NCBI GenBank assembly: GCA_902362875.1
Contig: CABIYF010000059.1
Location: forward strand, 1 to 5,677
Length of the DNA: 5,677 bases
DNA from: Eubacteriaceae bacterium
GTDB taxonomy: Bacteria; Bacillota; Clostridia; Lachnospirales; Lachnospiraceae
Reading direction: 5' to 3'
The position numbers and the translations under genes are program-made. Positions 1 to 5,351 of the stretch are shown in pieces. Under the pieces are notes generated by a model. The model saw nothing but the letters and a program-made list of their open reading frames with translations, was not told the origin of the DNA and searched no databases. Positions within the stretch are counted from its first letter, which is position 1, and each line of letters opens with the position of its first letter.

Positions 1-203
1 ATGGTATAAATGTATTCCTCTGGTGTAGGGCGTTTATTTCCAAAATACTTTTTGAAATTTGCCTGCACTTCTGGGTCGGTGCTGTTAATAGCTTTATCAA
101 TCGTAGCTTCTATATCCGCCCGAACATCAGCCAATGATACACCGCCAGCCTTTGCACCAGCTTTCAATGCCTTTTTTATATCTCTTTTGTTCAGTCCTAT
201 CAT
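1..203 (-). CDS. Spo0A C-terminal-domain-like small protein (3' end beyond the window)
   Basis: An open frame of 67 complete codons runs off the left edge, so the C-terminus is missing. I place the start at the ATG at 203, because the GAGGT ribosome site at 210-214 lies 6 bases upstream; the in-frame ATG at 209 is too close to it. The pattern resembles the DNA-binding C-terminal domain of Spo0A: a basic first helix ([12 protein letters not shown], residues 5-16), then [17 protein letters not shown] (23-39), then [19 protein letters not shown] (49-67). The last segment matches the FG...KPT..EFI signature near the end of Spo0A. There is no receiver domain before it, so it would be an orphan DNA-binding-like protein, as also seen in phages and ICEs. 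The expected full length is probably only slightly longer than what is visible. It starts 15 bases after the stop of the upstream membrane-protein gene, so it is probably the fourth gene of that operon. Its GC content (29/60 at 61-120) is that of the conjugation genes, not of the AT-rich gene before it. The family call is from memory of the motif, without a database search. Confidence 0.62.
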   Translation of the reverse strand, partial: MIGLNKRDIKKALKAGAKAGGVSLADVRADIEATIDKAINSTDPEVQANFKKYFGNKRPTPEEYIYT

Positions 204-218
204 ATTCATACCTCAATT

Positions 219-548
219 CTACTTTTTAAAGCTAATAAGTTTTCCGTTGTATTTTACAATGATGAATATGATATAAAACACTCCTACAACAATCAAAATA
301 AGACCTATGTAATAGCCTAATTCAGAATGAGAGATTAAATTGATAATCGGCATAACAAGAATACCAATACTAACCAGTAAAGTGCCTATTCCTATTTTTT
401 TTGTAAACACCTTTTTATCTTTAGGGTCAAGTTGTGTATAATGATAACCATGTAATAAAGTAATATTCTCTTTTATTCCTATTTGATAAGATGTAAAAAG
501 TAAAAACAATCCTATAACTATTTCAACAATCAATTCCTCTAATTCCAT
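219..548 (-). CDS. small three-TM membrane protein, DUF3784-like
   Basis: A 109-residue protein with three predicted membrane segments at about 6-22, 52-72 and 77-98. A 29-residue polar loop between the first two contains LLHGYHYTQLDPKDKKVFTK (31-50). The aromatic HGYHY followed by an acidic/basic DPKDKK stretch and a Gly-rich second helix resembles DUF3784-type small membrane proteins, which often sit beside small XRE regulators in Firmicutes. The biochemical role of that family is not known to me. The short basic tail (KLISFKK) suggests a cytoplasmic C-terminus. The start ATG at 548 is supported by an AAAGGAG ribosome site at 558-564 with 9 bases of spacing; this site overlaps the stop codon of the XRE gene upstream, which argues for translational coupling. 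The gene is AT-rich (19/60 GC at 301-360). A possible job is as sensor or immunity partner of the XRE protein, but that is inference. It is real by ribosome site, membrane pattern and packing; the family name is tentative. Confidence 0.8.
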   Translation of the reverse strand: MELEELIVEIVIGLFLLFTSYQIGIKENITLLHGYHYTQLDPKDKKVFTKKIGIGTLLVSIGILVMPIINLISHSELGYYIGLILIVVGVFYIIFIIVKYNGKLISFKK

Positions 549-562
549 AATCGTTCTCTCCT

Positions 563-772
563 TTAATCAAAATAAAATAATTCTTCAAATTTTTTATCTA
601 AAGCTATACAAAGCACTAATGCCAATTTTGCTGTTGGATTAAATTGTCCAGTTTCAATAGAACTAATTGTATTCCGAGAAACCCCGACTAGTTCAGCTAA
701 TTCTGTTTGTGATAATTTTTTTTCTTTTCGTACAGTTTTTAATCTGTTTCGCAAAATTAAATGTTCGTCCAT
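563..772 (-). CDS. small Cro/CI (XRE) family DNA-binding protein
   Basis: A 69-residue single-domain helix-turn-helix protein. Helix 1 is about residues 9-19 (NRLKTVRKEKK). The classic HTH follows: SQTELAELVGVS (21-32) as helix 2 and turn, then RNTISSIETGQFNPT (33-47) as recognition helix and the loop typical of the Cro/CI family. The C-terminal FEELFYFD (62-69) matches the acidic end of many minimal XRE regulators. There is no effector or peptidase domain, so any signal must come from a partner protein or from its abundance. It starts 1 base after the stop of the upstream small membrane-protein gene and is followed 14 bases later by a second membrane-protein gene. Being flanked on both sides by membrane proteins in one transcript suggests a sensing or self-limiting unit. 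The promoter of this operon carries repeated ACTTGT/ACAAGT half-sites that could be its operator. Domain assignment is secure; target and signal are unknown. Confidence 0.93.
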   Translation of the reverse strand: MDEHLILRNRLKTVRKEKKLSQTELAELVGVSRNTISSIETGQFNPTAKLALVLCIALDKKFEELFYFD

Positions 773-773
773 T

Positions 774-1088
774 CTATAAACCTACCATTAAAAATTTATA
801 AAAGTAATACCCCGTAAATAGAAGAAAGAATAAAGCAATAACAAATTTGGATTTATTTTTTGAAATATGTGCTTCATAACCCATAGAGCCAAATGCCACA
901 GACCCAATAATTGTCATTATGTCATAGTAAGGTTCTTTACAAACTGCTTTAATGAAAAGAATTAAAATGCAGATAAATAAAACAAACATTAAGCCAAAAG
1001 ATTTCCCTTGAAGTTTAATATGTTTTTCGTATTCATCAAGATATAGATTCTCTTTTTTGTTTTGTGATAGTATTTTTTCTTTATCCAT
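774..1088 (-). CDS. small three-TM membrane protein, DUF6442-like; first gene of the cassette operon
   Basis: A 104-residue protein with a charged, probably cytoplasmic N-terminus (MDKEKILSQNKKENLYLDEY, residues 1-20). Three hydrophobic segments follow at about 31-49, 55-72 and 81-102. The opening KEKILSQNKKEN...DEYEK resembles the conserved N-terminus of DUF6442 proteins, small membrane proteins that commonly accompany short XRE regulators; no function is established to my knowledge. The start ATG at 1088 has a strong AAAGGAG ribosome site at 1098-1104, 9 bases upstream, and lies about 40 bases downstream of the predicted transcription start. Its stop is 1 base from the XRE start codon, so the two are almost certainly co-transcribed and probably translationally coupled. 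It is AT-rich (19/60 GC at 841-900) compared with the conjugation genes (29/60 at 1501-1560), a sign of separate origin. The family call is tentative; the gene itself is well supported. Confidence 0.82.
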   Translation of the reverse strand: MDKEKILSQNKKENLYLDEYEKHIKLQGKSFGLMFVLFICILILFIKAVCKEPYYDIMTIIGSVAFGSMGYEAHISKNKSKFVIALFFLLFTGYYFYKFLMVGL

Positions 1089-1097
1089 TATATAACG

Positions 1098-1104
1098 CTC
1101 CTTT
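1098..1104 (-). promoter_or_regulatory. strong ribosome binding site of the first cassette gene
   Basis: AAAGGAG on the minus strand, 9 bases before the ATG at 1088. It fixes the start of the small membrane protein and gives the cassette transcript an untranslated leader of roughly 40 bases. Confidence 0.85.
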
Positions 1105-1114
1105 CAAATAATAC

Positions 1115-1159
1115 CAAGTACACTTGTCATTTATATTATAGCATTCGGTCATTACAAGT
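1115..1159. promoter_or_regulatory. candidate operator: repeated ACTTGT/ACAAGT half-sites around the -10 box
   Basis: ACTTGTCAT (1122-1130) and ATTACAAGT (1151-1159) form an inverted repeat matching at 8 of 9 positions, with 20 bases between. It brackets the -10 box and overlaps the -35. A further inverted CAAGT (1115-1119) pairs with ACTTG (1122-1126) as a short palindrome with a 2-base centre. Another CTTGTC copy lies outside the marked range at 1180-1185. Symmetric half-sites over a promoter are what an autoregulating Cro/CI protein would use, and the operon encodes one. Binding is inferred. Confidence 0.5.
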
Positions 1160-1162
1160 CAA
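1135..1162 (-). promoter_or_regulatory. sigma-A-type promoter of the left-hand operon
   Basis: On the minus strand the -35 box is TTGACT (1157-1162) and the -10 box is a perfect TATAAT (1135-1140), with a 16-base spacer. The predicted start of transcription is near 1128. It would drive the three small genes and the Spo0A-like gene. In Tn916 the equivalent place carries the tet(M) promoter, whose read-through towards the element's end feeds regulation of transfer; the same may hold here, but that is inference. Confidence 0.83.
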
Positions 1163-1191
1163 TATTTTTGCACAGTTTTCTTGTCGTTTTG

Positions 1192-1225
1192 TAAAAGCGT
1201 GCAAATCTGATAGGAAATGCACGCT
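1192..1225 (-). terminator. hairpin after orf13, probable weak intrinsic terminator
   Basis: On the minus strand AGCGTGCA (1218-1225) and TGCACGCT (1196-1203) form a perfect 8-bp stem with a 14-base loop. The run TTTTAC follows, with four T counting the last stem base's neighbours. The stem begins 7 bases after the orf13 stop codon, the expected place for an end-of-operon terminator. The short T run and large loop suggest it is leaky, so some conjugation-operon transcript may pass into the next operon. The same stem could work poorly for the other strand, where AAAA precedes it. Confidence 0.55.
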
Positions 1226-1232
1226 ATATCAT

Positions 1233-2135
1233 TTATCCTACAATCTTCCAGTTACTATCCTTATGTAGCACAAGCTCATACTGCGATACCTGCGTCGCTT
1301 TTGTCTGATTATCAATGAATTTTACCGCAACCTTGACTTTCACATTGTCGCCGTCCTTTATAAAGATAGGGTTTACCAGTTCAGAATAAATGTAGTCCCT
1401 GCCGATAGGTTCAATCACATTTCCCAATACATAGTAAGCAAGCTCTTTTTCCGTCGCTGTTGGGTACAGCTTAAAGAATGTTTCCAGAAATGCGGTAGCG
1501 TCGTTTACAGTATCAGCGTCTACACTTGCGTCTGCTTCTGGTGTCTTAGGCTCATAGTCTGATTTTTCGATTGCTGGTGCAAGGGTAGGGTTCTGAACGA
1601 TTACCATATCCCCGTCAGCGTCTATATGGACTTTTACGGTATAGGTTGCTTTCACATTGCTTGTCTGTTCTCCCTCTTTTATCTGCTGATCTACTTCGTA
1701 GGTAGCAGAAAAAGTGTCCGTTCCCAACTGTTCGATACTCCACACAATCACATCTGTAACTGTGGAGCTGGTTGGTATATCCGTTCTGATTGTATCACCA
1801 TTCAAGTCCTGCAATTCCTTTGTCAGATAACCGCTGATTGCCTGCGTCCTTGCTTCAATCGCTTCTTTGCTGTTATTCCATGTGTAATAGGACTTTGCGA
1901 AGTTCTTCACAAAATTTTCAATCCCGTTGGTGTCCTGCAAGCGAAGCTCAATGATTTCTTTTTCGTGGGTCGTGTGCTGGTCGATAGCGGTAAAATTCTT
2001 ATATACCCCAAAGCTCACGCTTGCGATAAGCACCACCCATAACGCAATCACGGTTTTCTTATGTATGCCTACCTTGACAGTACGCACCTTTTTTTCTTTG
2101 ACATTTTCTGTCTGTTTCTTATTCTTCTTAAACAT
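1233..2135 (-). CDS. orf13: TcpC-like conjugation protein (Tn916 Orf13 family)
   Basis: A bitopic membrane protein of 300 residues, the VirB8-like component of Gram-positive ICE transfer machines (TcpC family), which helps assemble the channel at the membrane. A very basic cytoplasmic tail (residues 1-28, rich in Lys) precedes one membrane segment (about 28-46). An extracellular part follows with two predicted NTF2-like folds, roughly 68-185 and 212-300, separated by a Pro/Asp/Ala-rich linker (186-210). Repeated alternation such as NVKVKVAVKFID (264-275) fits the beta-sheet of the second domain. I chose the ATG at 2135: an AAAGGAC ribosome site at 2145-2151 lies 9 bases upstream, while the in-frame TTG at 2144 directly abuts that site. 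It starts 16 bases after the orf14 stop and is the last gene of the conjugation operon here. Length is close to the roughly 310 residues recalled for Tn916 Orf13. Confidence 0.9.
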   Translation of the reverse strand: MFKKNKKQTENVKEKKVRTVKVGIHKKTVIALWVVLIASVSFGVYKNFTAIDQHTTHEKEIIELRLQDTNGIENFVKNFAKSYYTWNNSKEAIEARTQAISGYLTKELQDLNGDTIRTDIPTSSTVTDVIVWSIEQLGTDTFSATYEVDQQIKEGEQTSNVKATYTVKVHIDADGDMVIVQNPTLAPAIEKSDYEPKTPEADASVDADTVNDATAFLETFFKLYPTATEKELAYYVLGNVIEPIGRDYIYSELVNPIFIKDGDNVKVKVAVKFIDNQTKATQVSQYELVLHKDSNWKIVG

Positions 2136-2144
2136 ATTTTTCAA

Positions 2145-2151
2145 GTCCTTT
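2145..2151 (-). promoter_or_regulatory. ribosome binding site that decides the orf13 start
   Basis: AAAGGAC on the minus strand. It is 9 bases from the ATG at 2135 but directly adjacent to an upstream in-frame TTG at 2144, so the ATG is the likely start and the protein is three residues shorter than the longest frame. The same AAAGGAC precedes orf14 (3170-3176). Confidence 0.75.
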
Positions 2152-3159
2152 CTATTGTTTTACTCGTCCTGCACCGATTAAGTGCTGTTGCCAGTAACTA
2201 CTACTTAGGTCTGCATATCCTATCGGGTCGCCTGCATGGTACATTTTGTTATTTCCCACATATATTCCCACATGGGTTACATACGAACCAGCGTTATAGG
2301 TAGAATGAAAAAACACCAAGTCCCCAGCCTTTGCCTGCGAAAGCGGAAGATGTTGGGTAGCGTCATACTGTGCTTGTGCGGTTCTCGGTAAGGAGATACC
2401 AGCTTTTCCATAGCACCATTGCACAAGTCCGCTACAATCAAAGGAAGTGTTCGGGTTACTGCCACCATACACATACTTCCAGCCTTGATATTTCAACGCT
2501 TCATTCATAATCGCTTGTGCTGTCGCATTATCAAAGTGTGCCACAGTCAAATATTGATTGACTAATTCCACATAGAACATATTTCCATAGCCATACCGCC
2601 AGCCCCCGTTCTTCGCAACGGCTATCGGGTTGGTGTAGGTTACTTTTTTACCGCCCGACTTCTCACGGGCAAAATTTTCTGCAAGATTAAAGGTATGCTT
2701 TTTCCCGTTTCCAGCCACATATCCCACATAGCCACCGCCGTAATTATAGGACTGTATCGCTACATTCAAATCGTCGATACCTTGATTTTTGCAGGAAGAA
2801 AGCAGGGACGCAAAATATTTACACCCCTGCTTGATTGAGCTTTCCGTATCTAAAGAGTTGGGCGGTAAGCCAAGACTTTCCGAACTCTGCATAACATCTT
2901 CTGCCGTACCACCACTTTCTACTTGAATGATAGCCAATAGCACATTGACATACTCGGAAATGCCGTATTCTCTGGCGTATTTTTCTACCATAGGCTGATG
3001 TTTCAAGACTTCTGCGGACAAATTCATACCCGTAATGCCAGAAGAAAAGTTGCTGTTCTCGTCGTCGCTGTCCGCACTAATCAACACACCAAAGAAAAGC
3101 ACCAGAGAAAAGAGGATAGGAAACAGACTGCCAATGATAGCGATATGTTTCAGTTTCAT
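2152..3159 (-). CDS. orf14: bifunctional cell-wall hydrolase: lysozyme-like plus NlpC/P60 domains (Tn916 Orf14 family)
   Basis: A peptidoglycan hydrolase of 335 residues that makes a local opening in the wall for the conjugation channel, VirB1-like in role. A hydrophobic N-terminal segment (about 6-28) exports or anchors it. A lysozyme/transglycosylase-like domain spans about 48-205, with the probable catalytic Glu81 in IIQVESGG and the conserved AIQSYNYGGGYVGYV (134-148). The C-terminal NlpC/P60 (C40) cysteine peptidase domain spans about 212-335: Cys242 in SFDCSGLVQW, His296 in VTHVGIYVGN and His308 in MYHAGDP form the expected catalytic triad. The GDLVFF (279-284) strand motif is also present. 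All catalytic residues are intact. The ATG at 3159 overlaps the orf15 stop by 4 bases (ATGA), with AAAGGAC 10 bases upstream. Length matches the family (about 333 residues in Tn916). The frame is continuous, without the group II intron that interrupts orf14 in Tn5397. Confidence 0.95.
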   Translation of the reverse strand: MKLKHIAIIGSLFPILFSLVLFFGVLISADSDDENSNFSSGITGMNLSAEVLKHQPMVEKYAREYGISEYVNVLLAIIQVESGGTAEDVMQSSESLGLPPNSLDTESSIKQGCKYFASLLSSCKNQGIDDLNVAIQSYNYGGGYVGYVAGNGKKHTFNLAENFAREKSGGKKVTYTNPIAVAKNGGWRYGYGNMFYVELVNQYLTVAHFDNATAQAIMNEALKYQGWKYVYGGSNPNTSFDCSGLVQWCYGKAGISLPRTAQAQYDATQHLPLSQAKAGDLVFFHSTYNAGSYVTHVGIYVGNNKMYHAGDPIGYADLSSSYWQQHLIGAGRVKQ

Positions 3160-5351
3160 TTTTTCTTCTGTCCTTTCTTCATCACAAGGTTACGAGTTTT
3201 CTCTGTTGTCTGCTGGTTCTTTTGGACGGTTTGCGTCTGCTGAACCTTTGTCCTACGGTCTTTTGTGTAATTCTGGCGTGTTTCCTGCGATACCACTTTT
3301 TCTACATTCTGCCTATGTACTGGCTGTGCAGACTGGGTCGCTTTCCTATCAGAAGCACCAGAAGATAATGGACGCTCTTTGATAACATTTGTCTTGACTG
3401 GCTCGCTTGCTTTTGAAGTGGTCGCTGTGGCAGGACGTTTGACTTCCTGCGTTTTTTCAACACTCGGCTTTGGAATGGTTGAAGCTGTGGCTGGTCGCTC
3501 ATGGGGACGGGTAGCTCCCGTTGTCGCTGATCCGTCAGCCTTTCGCTGTGCCTGCCTTGTTTCTTGTGCCTTTTGAAGCTCCATACGCTTGTCAGCGATA
3601 TTTTGTCTATGCTGTTCCTGCTTTTCCAATCGTCCCGTCTGTCTGGACTGCTGTTCCTGCACCATGCCACGCTTGAAGTCGGACACGCTGGACTTTGCCT
3701 TTTCCTTTGCGGAATACACCGCATAAGCGGTCTGTGTCGGCATATCCTTGATATTTTCTTTGACAGCATTTGCCTTGTCTTTCACTTTATTTTTCGTATC
3801 TAAGACAGCACCCACCTTTGAGCCTGCACGCTGTCCCATGCTGGAAGTGGTATTGCCCCGACTGTCTTTTGTAGCTGTGTTCCTTGTCGGTTTTCTGTTT
3901 GAAATCGTGCTACCTGCCACCGCACCAGCGACACCGCCAGCAGTAACCGCACCAGCAAGCCGTCTTTCCATACGTCTAGCCCTATGTGCCAAGTATAGAT
4001 ATGGTCTGCGGAAAATTCTTCGTCCCATGCTTTGACTGTCGTTAGCATTCAAAGAGAACATACTCATTAAGTCGCCCAGCTTCATGTAGATACCAGCGAA
4101 ACACACTATCTGCAAGAACGCCACCATGAAAAACGGATAGTCCGTAGATATGTTATAAAACATACTGGAAATGCTGAACGCCACCGTTACAATGAGCGTT
4201 ATTCCTGCCCGTGTCATTATGGTATTAAACACCCTTACGATTGCCTGCTTTGCCATGCTTTCATAACTCGGTATCATGGAGAGTAGAAAACTGATAGGCA
4301 GAAACATAGCGAAGATAATAAAAAGTATCTGGCTAAATAACATCATGCCCGTAAGCAAGAATACAAATATCGTTATCCCTAGGTTAAAAAACAATAGGAA
4401 GAACACCATGCCTAAACGGTTCACGACCTGCGGTATCGTCAGATTGTTGTTGTCGTTGTCCTCGATTTCTGTTTTCACGACTTCCTCTCTGGTCTTGCCG
4501 TCCTCGTCCTCTGGGCTTGCCGATACGAGAGCTTCCACACGGTCTGTCCCGATTTCCTCTGCGTTGCTGTTCCCGAATTGTAAGAGTAACCACGGCTGTT
4601 CCACTTGAATGGAAAATAAGCTGTCCCGTATCAAGTCCACGCTGTCCTTGCCCTCGCTGTCAGAGTTGGGGAGCATGATTTTTGTTCCCAAGTCAAGTGA
4701 AGCGGTACTGATGTCTGATGAAAACTCATTTATCTTTTTGATGTAATCGGGAGCATAGGCAATAAATGAAGCAGACAACACGAATACCACCACAAAGTTG
4801 ATAACGGCGTGAAGTGCCTTGCTGGTTTCTCTTTTTATCAGTCCCGTATAGGCAACATAAAGTCCCACCACTAAGATAATGAGAAGCAGAAAACCGATAT
4901 AGAAGCCCGTAGAAGAAAAGCCGTTCTGTGTTACACCTGCAAGGGTCTGTATGCTTTTTCCGATACTGTCTGCCATATCGTTAATAAAATCAAGTTTGTA
5001 GGCTTCCTGCACCACATAGCCCGTAGCATTGCTTAAATAAAGGCTTATCGTCCAGACAAAGTTGGTAATGCAGTAAAGCCCGTATTGCACCGATTTTCCG
5101 ATACCGTCCAGCCAGTTCCACGGAAGCCACGACCAGCTATTATCCACATAAAAATCAAGCTGGTAGTTGGAAAGGGGATATTTTGAGTAAAGATTTTCTG
5201 CGTTTATGGTATCGTCCACAAGCCCCGTCGCATGAGCCACCGTCCCCAGAAGTGAAAGCAGGATAAGGGAGAGTACCACCACGAACAGAGCCATTTTGAG
5301 AAAGTGGAAAATCTTCTTTTTTGTGAACGCACCTTTTATCCTTTCTTTCAT
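3156..5351 (-). CDS. orf15: VirB6-like polytopic conjugation membrane protein (Tn916 Orf15; CD3337/EF1877 family)
   Basis: A 731-residue inner-membrane channel component of the type IV secretion-like transfer machine. A cleavable signal or first membrane helix covers about 15-38 (VAHA at 38-41). Further membrane helices are at about 87-108, 150-171, 180-200, 312-336, 339-360, 382-398 and 405-425. An acidic, probably extracytoplasmic loop (203-305) ends in DNDNNN. A Gly/Ala stretch AGAVTAGGVAGAVAGS (466-481) follows a highly basic RRIFRRP...RARRMERR segment. The rest, about 485-731, is a hydrophilic Gln/Lys/Arg/Thr-rich tail with likely coiled coil around 540-605 and a strongly basic end (KKGQKKK). 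The start is the ATG at 5351, sharing one base with the orf16 stop (TGATG), with GAGGTGG at 5356-5362 upstream; an in-frame GTG just before it is too close. It overlaps orf14 by 4 bases. The N-terminal half is typical; tail length varies in the family. Family membership is firm, the VirB6 role is by analogy. Confidence 0.93.
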   Translation of the reverse strand: MKERIKGAFTKKKIFHFLKMALFVVVLSLILLSLLGTVAHATGLVDDTINAENLYSKYPLSNYQLDFYVDNSWSWLPWNWLDGIGKSVQYGLYCITNFVWTISLYLSNATGYVVQEAYKLDFINDMADSIGKSIQTLAGVTQNGFSSTGFYIGFLLLIILVVGLYVAYTGLIKRETSKALHAVINFVVVFVLSASFIAYAPDYIKKINEFSSDISTASLDLGTKIMLPNSDSEGKDSVDLIRDSLFSIQVEQPWLLLQFGNSNAEEIGTDRVEALVSASPEDEDGKTREEVVKTEIEDNDNNNLTIPQVVNRLGMVFFLLFFNLGITIFVFLLTGMMLFSQILFIIFAMFLPISFLLSMIPSYESMAKQAIVRVFNTIMTRAGITLIVTVAFSISSMFYNISTDYPFFMVAFLQIVCFAGIYMKLGDLMSMFSLNANDSQSMGRRIFRRPYLYLAHRARRMERRLAGAVTAGGVAGAVAGSTISNRKPTRNTATKDSRGNTTSSMGQRAGSKVGAVLDTKNKVKDKANAVKENIKDMPTQTAYAVYSAKEKAKSSVSDFKRGMVQEQQSRQTGRLEKQEQHRQNIADKRMELQKAQETRQAQRKADGSATTGATRPHERPATASTIPKPSVEKTQEVKRPATATTSKASEPVKTNVIKERPLSSGASDRKATQSAQPVHRQNVEKVVSQETRQNYTKDRRTKVQQTQTVQKNQQTTEKTRNLVMKKGQKKK

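Noticed and set aside
10..276. Plus-strand open frame of 88 residues with hydrophobic stretches
   Set aside because: It lies opposite the Spo0A-like gene, whose frame is supported by a ribosome site and a recognisable motif; the plus frame has neither.
563..1088. XRE gene plus small neighbour read as a toxin-antitoxin pair
   Set aside because: Neither neighbour looks like a known toxin: both are three-TM proteins of 104-109 residues rather than a short single-helix toxin or a RelE/HipA-type enzyme. A toxin role is not excluded but is not supported.
1104..1130. Mini-frame MTSVLGII ahead of the first cassette gene, considered as a leader peptide
   Set aside because: Its ATG falls at or within a couple of bases of the predicted transcription start, leaving no room for a ribosome site, and there is no attenuator hairpin after it.
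1..1232. tet(M) or another resistance gene after orf13
   Set aside because: No ribosomal-protection-protein sequence or other resistance determinant occurs; the space is filled by the four small genes.
1626..2303. Overlapping plus-strand frames opposite orf13 and the end of orf14
   Set aside because: They are antisense to genes with clear family features, are Cys/Phe-rich as expected of antisense translations, and have no good ribosome sites or motifs.
2152..3159. Group II intron in orf14, as in Tn5397
   Set aside because: The reading frame is continuous with both catalytic domains intact, so no intron is present.
3302..4048. Minus and plus frames within the orf15 tail region
   Set aside because: Arg/Ser/Gln-rich products are explained as alternate frames of the low-complexity orf15 tail; no independent start signal is seen.
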